64,000 bases of DNA from Micromonospora endolithica (GCF_003626595.1 NZ_RBAK01000012.1:1-64000), one strand, 5' to 3'; counted from the stretch's first letter, positions 52,910-62,553 are shown. Program-made: numbers and translations. Notes: generated from the sequence alone by a model not told the origin.

Positions 52910-52986
52910 CCCAGTGGTGATGGGGCGCCTCGAGTCGAGGCGCCCCTCCGCCACCACCTTCAGCCACCACGAAGAGGAGTTGCGAC

Positions 52987-53442
52987 ATGCGTCAACAGGA
53001 TCTGATCGACCAGTTCGCCATCCAGCGGGTGATCAACGAGTACGCCTGGTTCGTGGACCGCCGGGACTGGGACGCTCTGGTGGCGACGTTCGCCGACACC
53101 GTGGTCGTCGACTACACCGCGATGAGCGGCGGCGACGCAGAGACTCTCCCCGGCCCCGAGCAGGTAGATCGGTGGCGACGGGAGCTTGGCGTGTTGGATG
53201 GCACCCAGCACGTGGTCACCGGGGTGATCGCCGACGTGACGGGCGATACCGCCACCGCGACCGCGAACGTGCTGGCCTGGCTACGACGTGACAACGTGCC
53301 GGGCGGGCGGCTGTGGCACAACGGCGGCACGTACGAGTTCGAGCTGCGGCGCGTAGGCGAGCGATGGCGAATCAGCAGGTTGGTAGCCCGACCGATCTGG
53401 ATCGAGGGAAACATCGGTGTCTTCGCACAGGGACCCGAGTAA
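52987..53442 (+). CDS. SnoaL-like (NTF2 superfamily) protein 2
   Basis: 151 residues, ATG after GAAGAGGAG. LIDQFAIQRVINEYAWFVDRRDWDALVATFADTVVVDYTAMSGG and HVVTGVIADVTGDTATATANVLAWLRR, then GGTYEFELRRVGERWRISRL. This is the SnoaL_4/polyketide-cyclase-like subgroup; the YAWFVDRRDWDAL helix and RWRISRL strand are typical. Probably cotranscribed with SnoaL-like gene 1 and under the TetR control. Confidence 0.9.
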   Translation: MRQQDLIDQFAIQRVINEYAWFVDRRDWDALVATFADTVVVDYTAMSGGDAETLPGPEQVDRWRRELGVLDGTQHVVTGVIADVTGDTATATANVLAWLRRDNVPGGRLWHNGGTYEFELRRVGERWRISRLVARPIWIEGNIGVFAQGPE

Positions 53443-53608
53443 TCACGGTTTCCTAAGCCGACCAGCAAAGCAAACCGCTCACCTGCGCGCCCGCAGAACC
53501 GAGGCGTGCAGCCCGAGCAAAGCCGGTCAGGACGCCCACCGTTGGGCCGAAGGATCCGAAGGCGGCCGGCCGCCCGCGTTCGATCCGGTCGTCTAGCGGC
53601 AGCGTCAC

Positions 53609-53878
53609 CTAGCGGACGCGAAGTCCGGTGACAAGGAGGTCGACCAGGCGGCGTGCGTCGTAACGGGGATCGTTGCCCGCGCCGACGCAGACATTGCCGA
53701 CGCCGCGCAGCAGTCCGTAGCCGTTCGTGTCGGGGCGGATCTCGCCGGCGGCGACGGCGGCGTCGAGGAGCTGGTCGCAGACCGGGACGAGCCGGTCGAG
53801 GAAGTAGGCGTGCAGGGTCTGGAAGGCGGCGGCGTCGGACTGTAGCGCTGCGGCGGACACGATGTGCGAGATGCGGCG
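53609..53878 (-). pseudogene. TetR family regulator, C-terminal remnant
   Basis: About 88 codons: LHAYFLDRLVPVCDQLLDAAVAAGEIRPDTNGYGLLRGVGNVCVGAGNDPRYDARRLVDLLVTGLR, the usual end of TetR_C proteins (substrate domain). The HTH is missing: an in-frame TAA lies at 53879-53881. The minus strand further right (to about 53965) reads ESTTNRSLPKILDLLEQVW in a different frame and may be a related scrap. Confidence 0.8.
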
Positions 53879-53986
53879 TTAGGTCCCGGCTCTGATTTGT
53901 TGGTCCAGACCTGTTCGAGCAGATCGAGGATCTTGGGCAAGGAACGGTTGGTAGTCGACTCCACATCGCTCCTCTGCATCGGATCG

Positions 53987-54014
53987 TTGCCGGTTGGCCG
54001 CGGGCGACTAGTGT
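53987..54014 (+). promoter_or_regulatory. promoter of the LuxR-type gene, likely leaderless
   Basis: TTGCCG (53987-53992) and TAGTGT (54009-54014) with a 16-base spacer, the -10 box ending seven bases before the ATG at 54022. There is no ribosome binding site. This fits a leaderless transcript. Confidence 0.55.
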
Positions 54015-54021
54015 GCCGACC

Positions 54022-56784
54022 ATGGCCCGGCCGGTGCAGGAGTCGCCGCTGATCGGCCGTGAGCTGGAGCTGGCCACGGCGGTCGAGTCGCTGCGTGCCT
54101 CGGACGGACCGGGCGCGCTGATCGTCGGATCAGCCGGCGTCGGCAAGAGCCGGCTCGCCCGCGAGGCGGTCGGACACGAGGCCATCACACGGGTACGCGG
54201 CGCGCGAACCCTCGCTGTCCATGGCGCCGCCGACTCCGCCGAGCTGGTGCTCGGCGCGCTGGCCGGTCTGCTCGGCCCGCCGGGGTCTGACCAGACCAGC
54301 CTCAGCCCGGTGCAGGTCGGCCTGCTCGGGCTACGCCGGATCGCCGCGCAGGAGCAGGGCCGGGTGATCCTCTCAGTCGACGACGCGCACCTGCTGGATC
54401 CGGTCTCTCTCGCGGTGTTGCACCACGCCGCTGTCGACCGGACTCTCACCCTGCTGGCGACCGTACGCAACGATCAGTCGGTCCCGGATGCGGTCACGGC
54501 CCTGTGGAAAGACGCCGGAGTGGTCCGGATCGACCTCGCGCCGCTGAACCCGTTGGCGTCCGAGGCGCTGCTGACCGCCATGCTCGGCGGCCCGGTGGAG
54601 GGTCGGACTCTGCGCCAGTTGCGGGACACCGCCGCCGGCAACCCGCTCTTCCTACGCGAGCTCGTCATCTCTGCCGATGAGGCCGGGTTGCTCGACCAGA
54701 CCGGTGGGCTGTGGCGGCTTACCGGCCCGATGACCGCCGTACCCCGGCTGACCGAGCTGCTGACCAACCGCCTCGCCGCCACCAGTTCGGCCGAACGCGA
54801 CGCGCTGGAACTGCTTGCCGCCGGCGAGCCGGTCCCACTGCGGCTGGCGGTCGCCCTCGTCGCCGAGGACACCCTGGAGGCCCTGGAACGCCGAGGTCTC
54901 CTCTCCGTCAGCCTCGCCGACCCGCCGGTGGTCCGGCTCAGCCATCCGCTCTACGGCGAACTGCTGCGTGCCGGCACTCCGGCGTTCGGCCGCCTGCGGC
55001 ACCTGCGGCGGCTCGCCGACGCGGCCGAGCCGGAGACGCCCTGTTCGGCATCGGCCGGGTGCGGGGAGGATCGGCTGCGGGTCGCCCGCTGGCGGCTCGA
55101 CGCCGGCGGCCCGGTCAACCCGCAGGTGATGCTGGCCGCCGCGGAACAGGCGACCAGAAACCGGGAGTACGCCCTGGCGTACCGGCTGGCCGACCGGGCC
55201 TTCCAGGCACACCGTGACGTCGCCGCCGGGCTGGTTTCGGTACGGGCGCTGGTGCAGCTCGGCCGCGTCGACGAGGCACTCGCCCGCTGCGCCGAGCTGA
55301 CGAAGCTGGCCCGGTTGGCCGAGACCGATCTGGACCGGCTGCTGGTCGCCGTCGAACACGCCGAGATCCTGGTACACGCGATGGACGACGTACCCGCTGC
55401 ACGCAGCGTCGTCGAGCGTGCCCGCCAAGACCGAGCACGGGTGACCGGCGCGGACCCGACCGCCGCCGGCGACCCGGCGGCCTGCCCACTGGCCGCGTTC
55501 GACCTGTACCTTCGCTCGGTGCAACTGGACTGCACGGTGATCGAACCGTCCTTGGCGGTGATCGGCAGCGATGCACCGATGCCGGCCCGTTTAGCGGCCA
55601 GCGGCGCGGCTGGCGGTGCTCTGCTGGTCGCCGGCCGGTACGCCGAGGCGGAGGCACTGATAGCGCATACCATGCCACTGACCAGCGGGAACATCGGCGG
55701 TAGCCAGCTGCAGGCCGCCGGCGCGTCACCCGCCGCTGCCGCGTTGCGCTGTTACCGGCCCGACCCGGCCGCTGCCCTGGAGTTCGCCGAACACGGCTAC
55801 CAGGCCAGTCTGCATCCGACCAACCCGGTCAGCCAGGCGCTGCACGCACTGGTGCTCGGCCAGATCGCTCTGGTCCGCGGCCGGCCACGCACCGCGTTGC
55901 GCTGGGCGCGGGAAGCCCAGTTGGTCGCCGAAGAGATCAGCCTACGTCCGGTGTGCCGCTGGTCCGTCGCCGTTGGACTGCAAGCCGCCGCGCAACTCGG
56001 CACCGACGCCGACATCGAGGGTCTCACCGCCGATCTGCACCGCTACGCGGGCGGACCACGTTCGATGCGGCTGTTCGACATCGACGTCGCCCGCGCGTAC
56101 GCCTGGCGGGGTGCGGTCGTCGGGGACGGTGGCGTCGGTATCGGCGTGCTGGCGGCGTCGGTCGCCGAACACGGCCGGCTCGGCGCGGTAGGTGCGGGGG
56201 CACTGGGCGCACTCGATCTGGTGCGGCTCGGTGCCGGCGCGCGAGCGGTGACGCTACTCGCCGCGTATCCGCCGCCTCCTGGCTGGCTGCTCGGTCACAC
56301 CGTGGTCCGGTACGCCGCCGCCGCGCAGGCCGCCGATCCGGCCGGACTACTGAATGTGGCCCAGCAGTTCGCCGGGTACGGGATGCCGTTGCACGCCGCC
56401 GAGGCCGCCGCTCTGGCTGAGGCCGCCGCCCGAACCGGCGTCGCCACCCGCGACAGGGCTCCCGGGTCGGCCGGCGGCGATCCGGCGGTGGCAGCCGGCG
56501 CGCACCTGCTCGCCGAGGCGCAGTTGGTGTCGACCGGCGAGCCGGCCAGCACTCCGGCGCTGCGGCGCCGCGGCCCGGTCAGCCAGTTGACCACACGCGA
56601 GTGGGAGGTGGCGTTGGCGGCTGCCCGTGGTGAATCCGCTCGGGGCATCGCCAGCCGGCTGCATCTGTCGGAACGTACCGTGGAGAACCACCTGCATCGG
56701 GCGTACGCCAAGCTCGGTGTCTCTGGCCGTGCGGAGCTCCGGGCAGCCCTCGGCCCGCATGGAGGCTCAGCTCGGCGCGGTTGA
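54022..56784 (+). CDS. large LuxR-family (LAL/MalT-like) regulator
   Basis: 920 residues from the ATG at 54022; a GTG at 54013 is also in frame. N-terminal AAA-type ATPase: LIGRELELATAVESL, Walker A GSAGVGKSR, Walker B VILSVDDAHLLD. A long helical (TPR-like) middle follows, and a C-terminal LuxR HTH: LTTREWEVALAAARGESARGIASRLHLSERTVENHLHRAYAKLGVSGRAEL. LAL regulators are ATP-dependent activators, often of carbohydrate or secondary-metabolite genes. The next three genes on the same strand encode secreted or surface proteins and are candidate targets. Confidence 0.93.
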   Translation: MARPVQESPLIGRELELATAVESLRASDGPGALIVGSAGVGKSRLAREAVGHEAITRVRGARTLAVHGAADSAELVLGALAGLLGPPGSDQTSLSPVQVGLLGLRRIAAQEQGRVILSVDDAHLLDPVSLAVLHHAAVDRTLTLLATVRNDQSVPDAVTALWKDAGVVRIDLAPLNPLASEALLTAMLGGPVEGRTLRQLRDTAAGNPLFLRELVISADEAGLLDQTGGLWRLTGPMTAVPRLTELLTNRLAATSSAERDALELLAAGEPVPLRLAVALVAEDTLEALERRGLLSVSLADPPVVRLSHPLYGELLRAGTPAFGRLRHLRRLADAAEPETPCSASAGCGEDRLRVARWRLDAGGPVNPQVMLAAAEQATRNREYALAYRLADRAFQAHRDVAAGLVSVRALVQLGRVDEALARCAELTKLARLAETDLDRLLVAVEHAEILVHAMDDVPAARSVVERARQDRARVTGADPTAAGDPAACPLAAFDLYLRSVQLDCTVIEPSLAVIGSDAPMPARLAASGAAGGALLVAGRYAEAEALIAHTMPLTSGNIGGSQLQAAGASPAAAALRCYRPDPAAALEFAEHGYQASLHPTNPVSQALHALVLGQIALVRGRPRTALRWAREAQLVAEEISLRPVCRWSVAVGLQAAAQLGTDADIEGLTADLHRYAGGPRSMRLFDIDVARAYAWRGAVVGDGGVGIGVLAASVAEHGRLGAVGAGALGALDLVRLGAGARAVTLLAAYPPPPGWLLGHTVVRYAAAAQAADPAGLLNVAQQFAGYGMPLHAAEAAALAEAAARTGVATRDRAPGSAGGDPAVAAGAHLLAEAQLVSTGEPASTPALRRRGPVSQLTTREWEVALAAARGESARGIASRLHLSERTVENHLHRAYAKLGVSGRAELRAALGPHGGSARRG

Positions 56785-56894
56785 GTACCCGGGCACTCAT
56801 GCAGTATCACCAGCGCCAGTGGTGGGCTCGGACGACCCGACCACCGTGCCGGTCACTCGCCACCGCGCGCCTCCCTTCGAAGGGCCTTTCCCTC

Positions 56895-57761
56895 ATGCGT
56901 CGCAGATCGTCCGTTCTCACCGCCGCAACACTCATGACGATTGGCGGTCTGCTACTCGGCACCGCCACGCCGGCCGTCGCCGACCCGCCGATGGTCAACT
57001 TCGCGGACCTCTGCGGGGCGGTCGGTTTCTCCTGGGACACCGGGACGATCGGAGGTGACGACGGCTGGCAGACCACGGTGGTGCGCAACGACGCCGTGAT
57101 CGACGAGTTCTCGATGCGTTCCCGGGGAAGCGCGGAGTACGGCGCCAGCGACGGTGACCTGTTCGAGATCCGGCGCGAGGGCCTGCCGACATCGAGCTAC
57201 CTGCACCGTACGCCGGAGGGCTGCACCGACGCGCCGCTGCTGACCGTCACCCCGACCAGCGGCTGCGACGGGCTGGTGTTGTCCTTCAGCAACGAGGGAA
57301 CCCGTCCGGTTCCTGGAATCCAGGTCCTCGCCGACGGCTACCCACCGTGGGAGGTGGCGCCGCTCGCTCCCGGTCGCACCGAGCTTGAGCTGCCGCTGGT
57401 CGACGGCGACCCGTTCTACGTCCGTGGCCCACGGGCCGGCGGTGGTTGGTCCACCTGGTTGACCGGCACCCATGTCCGGCCGACCGACTGCGCCGTCGAG
57501 CCAAGCCCGAGCCCCAGCGGCGACCCGGGCCCCAGCGCTGGCCCGAGCGCCGACCCGAGCCCGAGCGTCACCACGCCGGGCGCGAGCGTCACCACGCCGG
57601 GCGCGACCGTCCCGCCGGGCGCGAGCGGCCAGCTGCCGATCACCGGCGCCCAGACCGCACTGATCTCCATCGCTGGACTGGTCCTGCTCGGCACCGGAGT
57701 GGCGTTGTTCGTCGCGACCAGGCGTCGCCGGGTCAGCTTCAGCACCGCCGGACGGCAGTGA
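56895..57761 (+). CDS. LPxTG-type cell-wall-anchored protein
   Basis: 288 residues from the ATG at 56895. Signal peptide (RRRSSVLTAATLMTIGGLLLG, cleavage near AVA-DP), a folded region with two Cys residues (GCTDAP and GCDG) and a beta-rich core (VVRNDAVIDEFSMRSRG), a Pro/Ser/Thr linker with a 21-base tandem repeat, then the sorting signal QLPITGAQ, a hydrophobic helix (LISIAGLVLLGTGVALFVA) and RRRR. Sortase would link it to peptidoglycan. The ligand is unknown. Also note the long 5' frame, which has no signal-like start. Confidence 0.85.
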   Translation: MRRRSSVLTAATLMTIGGLLLGTATPAVADPPMVNFADLCGAVGFSWDTGTIGGDDGWQTTVVRNDAVIDEFSMRSRGSAEYGASDGDLFEIRREGLPTSSYLHRTPEGCTDAPLLTVTPTSGCDGLVLSFSNEGTRPVPGIQVLADGYPPWEVAPLAPGRTELELPLVDGDPFYVRGPRAGGGWSTWLTGTHVRPTDCAVEPSPSPSGDPGPSAGPSADPSPSVTTPGASVTTPGATVPPGASGQLPITGAQTALISIAGLVLLGTGVALFVATRRRRVSFSTAGRQ

Positions 57762-57775
57762 TCTGCGTGAACACC

Positions 57776-58336
57776 ATGGCGATCACCCGACGGTACGGCG
57801 TACAACTCCTCGCGGTCGCGTGCGCCCTCACAGCCGTCGGCTGCGGCGGACCGGACGACACCCGGACGCCGGCCGGGGAAGCGACGGCGGTGTCCAGTGG
57901 TTCCCAGTCGGCCCGGCCGGGGGAGTCCGCCCGAGACGAGGAGGCCACCGCAGTTGCCGTCTGCGAGCTGCTGACCATCGCCGAGGCCGGTGACCTGTTC
58001 GGCACCGTCGCCACGGTCGACAGCGGCGAGGAGTCGACCCGCGAGTGTGTCTGGGTGGGCCGCGACGGCGCGATGCACCAGCTCCACCTGCAGGTCTACA
58101 CCGGACGGTCGTTCTATTCGCCGGCGCGCTGGGGAGGCACCGGCGAACCGGTGACCGGGCTCGGCGACGAGGCGTTCCTGATCCGCAGCAGCCCGCTCGG
58201 GGTCACCGCCGGCACCCGCGACGGTGAGCACGTCGTCTTCCTCAACTACCAGATCCTGCTCAGCGCGAACGCCAAGCCGGCGCAGCGGGCCGACAATGTG
58301 ACGCGACTACTGCGTACCGCTGTCGACCGGCTCTGA
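57776..58336 (+). CDS. DUF3558-like lipoprotein
   Basis: 186 residues from the ATG at 57776; a GTG at 57767 is possible. Lipoprotein signal with lipobox LTAVGC (Cys near residue 24). The mature part has AVCELLTIAEAGDLFGTV and ECVWVGRDGAMHQLHLQV, typical of DUF3558 proteins, a family of actinobacterial surface lipoproteins of unknown role. Lies 14 bases after the LPxTG gene, so probably the same operon. Confidence 0.8.
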   Translation: MAITRRYGVQLLAVACALTAVGCGGPDDTRTPAGEATAVSSGSQSARPGESARDEEATAVAVCELLTIAEAGDLFGTVATVDSGEESTRECVWVGRDGAMHQLHLQVYTGRSFYSPARWGGTGEPVTGLGDEAFLIRSSPLGVTAGTRDGEHVVFLNYQILLSANAKPAQRADNVTRLLRTAVDRL

Positions 58337-58364
58337 GACCAACCACCCGATCGGAGCGAACGCC

Positions 58365-60611
58365 ATGTCAACCGTCCGGTATCGCTGGCCCCGCCTTCGC
58401 TGGCCTCGTCTCACCGTCGCGGCGCTGCTCACCGCGACCCTGCTCGTCTCGACCGGGCTCACCCCGGACACGTCGCCGGCCGCCGCCGCGCCAGCTGGCA
58501 AGGAAGACATCGCGGACTCCCACGTGGTGGTCCTGGCCTTTGACGACAAAGAACTCGACGACAAGGACAAAGAAGCGACCAAGGAAAAGATCGACAAAGC
58601 TGTCGCCAGCCTGCTCGCCGAGTATCCCGGAAAGCTGACCCACACCTACTACCACGCGCTGCCCGGCTTCGCCGTGCACATGTCGAAGCAGATCGCCGAG
58701 GCGCTGGCCAAGAACCCCCTGGTGGCTTACATCGCGCCGCAGATGGAGATCGAATGGCTCGGCGGCGAGCAGCGCCCCCCGTCGTGGGGGCTGGACGTCA
58801 TCGACCAGCGCCGGGACTTCGACGGCATCTACCGGTGGGACTCCGACGGCACCGGCGTCAACGCGTACGTCGTCGACAGCGGGATCCGGACGACCCACGA
58901 AGACTTCGGCGGACGCGTGGTCAGCACGGTCACCTTCGGCCAGAGCGACGTGGGGCCGGGCGGCTCGCACGACTGCCACGGGCATGGCACGCCGATGGCC
59001 GGGACCATCGGGGGCCGGCTGCACGGGGTGGCCAAGAACGTCCGGCTGCACTCGATCCGGCTGGGCTGCACCACGGCGACCACCGCCGACATGATCGCCA
59101 TCATGGACTGGCTGCACGTCAATGCGGTCCGCCCGGCGGTGGTCAACCTGAGCTGGCGGGTGCCGGGGATACACCCGCCACTTGACGCCGCGGTGACTCG
59201 GGTGGTCGACCGGGGGATCACCGTGGTCGCGGCGGCCGGCAACAGCGACCATGACGCCTGCCGATTCTCCCCCGGCCGGGTGCCGGCGGTGATCACGGTC
59301 GGTTCGATACATGCGCTCAAGGACCGGATCCGGGGCACCGCCTGGGGCCCTTGTGTCGACCTTTTCGCGCCCGGCGAGCAGGTGACGACCACGACCAACG
59401 ACAGTGACACCGCGACGACCAACTTCGGCAACGGTACGTCGATCGCCGCCGCACACGTCACCGGCGCGGTCGCCCGCTACCTGGACCGCTTCCCGGACGC
59501 CTCGCCCGAGTTGGTGGCGACCACCCTGATCAACGAGGCAAGCAGGGACCGGATCACCGACATCGCGGGCTCGCCGAACCGGGTGCTCTACCTGGACCGC
59601 AACGGCCCGGGCAACGACGGCTTCGGGCGTACCGGATCCGATGTCGACGGCGACGGTCGCGACGACATCGTCACCTTCACCCGGGGTGCCGCCGCCGACG
59701 TGTGGGTGGCGCTGTCCACCGGATCCGGGTTCACCGCCGGCGCCAAATGGCACGAGTATTTCAGCGCCGGTGAGGAGATCCCGCTGCTCGGCGACGTCGA
59801 CGGCGACGGCCGCGACGACCTGATCACGTTCACCCGGGGTGCCTCCGCCCACGTGTACGTGGCGCTGTCGACCGGCACGTCGTTCGGGCCGTCGCAGCTC
59901 TGGCACAGCCGCTTCGCGGTGGGCAACGAAACCCCGGTGGTCGGTGACTTCAACGGCGACGGCCGCGACGACATCGCCACCGTCACCCGGGGCATCCGGG
60001 TCCACCCGTCGACCAACCGTACGGTCTTCGTCGCACTCTCCAACGGCAGCCAGTTCGTCGGCACCGGAGTCAGCTGGACCAGCGGCTTCCCCGGCGCAGA
60101 CGCGATACCGCTGGTCGGTGACTTCGACTGCGACGGGCGCGACGACCTGGTGGCGGTCGACCGGGTCGGTGCAGGCATGCTGCGGGTCTCCGCCTCCCAG
60201 GGCGACCGGTTCGCGCCGGCGACGTACTGGGGTCACCCGCTCGCCCTCGGCACAGACGTACCGGCGGTGGGCGACGTCAACGGCGACGGCTGCGCCGACC
60301 TGGTCGGATTCGCCAGAGGAGAGCGCCGGTCGGTGGTGGTCGCACTGTCGATGGTCCATTCCTGGTCATTGCGCCAGTTCGGTACGGCAACCGTCTGGCA
60401 TCATGACTTCGCCGGCGCCGTGCAGGTGCCTGGCATCGGTGACTTCACCGGCGACGGTCGCGACGACGTGATCGCCTTCACCCGGGGCTCCGCAGCGGAC
60501 GTCTACGTCGCCCCGGCGACGACCGGATCGTCGTTCTCCACCGACGTACGCAGGTGGAGCGACTGGTTCTCCTACGGCACCGAGATCCCGATGCCGGCTG
60601 CCCTCTGGTGA
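58365..60611 (+). CDS. secreted S8 (subtilisin-like) protease with FG-GAP/VCBS repeats
   Basis: 748 residues. Signal peptide (about 1-42, cleavage near AAA-AP), I9 propeptide (about 52-130: HVVVLAFDDKELDDKD ... GFAVHMSKQIAEALAKNP), catalytic domain with Asp171 (YVVDSGI), His207 (CHGHGTPMAG), Asn293 (AAGNSD) and Ser359 (GNGTSIAAAH, where GTSMAAPH is usual). Residues about 420-745 hold six FG-GAP/VCBS-like units, each near DVDGDGRDDIVTFTRG; the DxDGDGxDD core binds calcium. It would act outside the cell, the repeats serving adhesion or stability. Start after GGAGCGAAC. Confidence 0.93.
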   Translation: MSTVRYRWPRLRWPRLTVAALLTATLLVSTGLTPDTSPAAAAPAGKEDIADSHVVVLAFDDKELDDKDKEATKEKIDKAVASLLAEYPGKLTHTYYHALPGFAVHMSKQIAEALAKNPLVAYIAPQMEIEWLGGEQRPPSWGLDVIDQRRDFDGIYRWDSDGTGVNAYVVDSGIRTTHEDFGGRVVSTVTFGQSDVGPGGSHDCHGHGTPMAGTIGGRLHGVAKNVRLHSIRLGCTTATTADMIAIMDWLHVNAVRPAVVNLSWRVPGIHPPLDAAVTRVVDRGITVVAAAGNSDHDACRFSPGRVPAVITVGSIHALKDRIRGTAWGPCVDLFAPGEQVTTTTNDSDTATTNFGNGTSIAAAHVTGAVARYLDRFPDASPELVATTLINEASRDRITDIAGSPNRVLYLDRNGPGNDGFGRTGSDVDGDGRDDIVTFTRGAAADVWVALSTGSGFTAGAKWHEYFSAGEEIPLLGDVDGDGRDDLITFTRGASAHVYVALSTGTSFGPSQLWHSRFAVGNETPVVGDFNGDGRDDIATVTRGIRVHPSTNRTVFVALSNGSQFVGTGVSWTSGFPGADAIPLVGDFDCDGRDDLVAVDRVGAGMLRVSASQGDRFAPATYWGHPLALGTDVPAVGDVNGDGCADLVGFARGERRSVVVALSMVHSWSLRQFGTATVWHHDFAGAVQVPGIGDFTGDGRDDVIAFTRGSAADVYVAPATTGSSFSTDVRRWSDWFSYGTEIPMPAALW

Positions 60612-61287
60612 GCCGTAGCGGCCGGTGGTGCTGTCGTGCGGGGCCGAGCCCACCGGTCGCGGGTGCGGACCGGGCTGCTGGAGCGCCGGTGCGTCATCCG
60701 GTCGGAGAACAGCCGGTGGTGGCGGATCGGCGCCAGGTCGAGCCGGCCGTGCGGGTAGGCGGCGTCGGTGCCGCGGCGTCGACCGGCGGCGTGCCGTCCA
60801 GGGTGGCCTGGCAAGAATCCGCAGGTCAGGCAGCCTGCGGACACAAGCGGAGCGTCGTCTTAGGAGCCTCCATGTGACTCCGGTTGATCTTGATGGGCAG
60901 GGTCGAGCGGCCGGCGGGACCAGGGTCGCGTCGGCGGGGAGCAGTTTGATTCAGGCTGCGGCGCGGACCGCCGGTGCCGGTCGGATAAGGTCTTTCGCGG
61001 CGACGGCGCGTTGGCCGGGCAGATTCACGGTCTGCTGCCGGGCAGCGGCGACCATCGCCTCGGCGACCTGTACGGCGTTCTTGACGTGCCCGCGGCGGAG
61101 CAGCGCGGTGATCCGGTCGACGCCGGCGTGCCGGATCGCCGCCGGCGTCTGCCAGCACGCCAGCACCATCATCGGGCCTTTGCGGGGCCCCGCGGGCACG
61201 GTAACCCCAGCCTGCCGCCGTCGCCGGCCGGCGCCTCGGACACGATGTGCGAGCCCGAGAGCCCTCGGTGAGCTGGTTGTGATCGCC
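60612..61287. other. gene-free stretch holding an IS110 remnant
   Basis: 676 bases. After the protease stop there is a weak hairpin (CCGGTGG 60622-60628 with CCACCGG 60650-60656). The IS110 remnant fills 60818-61199. Confidence 0.6.
60818..61199 (-). mobile_element. IS110-family remnant (transposase fragment plus end)
   Basis: Minus-strand codons 61199-61030 read LACWQTPAAIRHAGVDRITALLRRGHVKNAVQVAEAMVAAARQQTV, the middle of an IS110 transposase (compare the intact copy: LLAQWQTPAGLRRAG). Both termini of the gene are missing. It runs into 60818-60988, the element end shared with 51523-51691. Confidence 0.85.
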
Positions 61288-62553
61288 TCAGAATCGTCCG
61301 GTGGAGGGCTTCGGCGCGGGGGTCTTCGTTCGGGTGCTCACGCCGATGGCGGCGAGCGCGCAGCAGGTCGCCACGGCGACGAGCAGGGGTACGTAGCCGC
61401 CGACGGTGTGCAGGAGCGCGGCGGCGGCGAGGGGTGCGGTGGCTTTGGCGACGGTGACGGGGGCGGCGAGGCGTCCGGCGACGGTGGCGTAGGCGGTGGT
61501 GCCGTACCGGTCGGCGAGCAGGGCAGGGGTGGCGAGGCTGGTGATCCCGAAGCCGAGTCCGAAACCGACGATGGTGATGACGGCTCCGGTGGGGGTGCCG
61601 GCGAGCAGGGGCATGGCGAGCACGGCCGCGGCCTGGAGGGCGAAGACGGCGGCAACGACGGTGGTGACCGGCAGTCGTCTACGGGCGGCGGTGAGGACGA
61701 GCCTGCCGGTGACGGACAGGGCACCGAGCAGGCCGGCGGCGGTGGCGGCGAAGGTGGTGGGGTGCCCGCGGCTGAGCAGGTAGCCGATGAGGTGCACGGT
61801 CATGGTGCTGGTGGCGACGCCGTGAGCGGTGAAGGTCGCGGCGAGGATCCAGAAGCGGGCGTCGTGCATAGCAGCCTGGGCGACCGCACGCCGCTGGGCG
61901 TGCTCGGGCCGTGTCAGGCCGGCCGGTGCCGTCGCTGCCGGTCGGGGCCGGCGGATGGCCAGCGCGTGCAGCGGGACGGTCACCGCACCGTGGAGGACGG
62001 CGAGGGCGAGCAGGGCGCCGCGCCAGCCGAGGTGCGCGGTCAGCAGGCCGGTCAGCGGCATGAAGATGGTGCTGGCGAACCCGGCCACGATCGTGACCGC
62101 AAGGAGGGCGGTGGCGCGTCGGTCGGGGGTGAACCAGGAGACGATGACGGCGAAGGCGGGTTCGTAGAGCACCATGGCGCCGCAGGCGCCGATGCCGATC
62201 ATGACGGCGTAGAGCTGGCTGATGGTGTGGACCTGGGACCAGGCGATCAGCAGCGCGGTGGCGGTGATCGAGCCGGCGGTCATGAGCGCGCGACCGCCGT
62301 GGTGGTCGAGCCACCGGCCGACCGGGATGGCCATGAGGGCGCCGGTGAGAACCGAGGCGGTGAGCGCACCGGTGACGGCGGTGGTGGACGCGCCGATGCT
62401 GGCGGCCATCGGGTTCAGCAGGACGGCGTAGGCGTAGTAGAGGGTGCCGTAGCCGATGGTGGAGGTGACGGCGAGGGCGGCGACGATGCGCCAGCCGTGG
62501 GCGTGGTGCCCGCCGACGGTGAGGTCGGCGGGCACCGTCGTGGTCGTGGGCAT
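61288..62553 (-). CDS. MFS transporter
   Basis: 421 residues from the ATG at 62553, whose A is shared with the upstream TGA. Twelve transmembrane helices; YGTLYYAYAVLLNPMA in helix 1 and GRWLDHHGGRALM as the loop 2-3 motif (usually GxxxDRxGRR). FASTIFMPLTGLLTAHLGWRGALLAL resembles the monocarboxylate/oxalate-type MFS branch. In an operon after the flavoprotein gene; the substrate may be the product of that enzyme, possibly an arsenical. That is inference. Confidence 0.88.
   Translation of the reverse strand: MPTTTTVPADLTVGGHHAHGWRIVAALAVTSTIGYGTLYYAYAVLLNPMAASIGASTTAVTGALTASVLTGALMAIPVGRWLDHHGGRALMTAGSITATALLIAWSQVHTISQLYAVMIGIGACGAMVLYEPAFAVIVSWFTPDRRATALLAVTIVAGFASTIFMPLTGLLTAHLGWRGALLALAVLHGAVTVPLHALAIRRPRPAATAPAGLTRPEHAQRRAVAQAAMHDARFWILAATFTAHGVATSTMTVHLIGYLLSRGHPTTFAATAAGLLGALSVTGRLVLTAARRRLPVTTVVAAVFALQAAAVLAMPLLAGTPTGAVITIVGFGLGFGITSLATPALLADRYGTTAYATVAGRLAAPVTVAKATAPLAAAALLHTVGGYVPLLVAVATCCALAAIGVSTRTKTPAPKPSTGRF

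Noticed and set aside
57540..57615. Tandem 21-base repeats in the LPxTG protein gene
   Set aside because: Simple expansion within a Pro/Ser/Thr linker; ordinary for wall-anchored proteins.
58368..60359. 663-codon minus frame opposite the S8 protease
   Set aside because: Antisense shadow with Asp/Val/Arg-rich low complexity; the plus frame has a full catalytic set.
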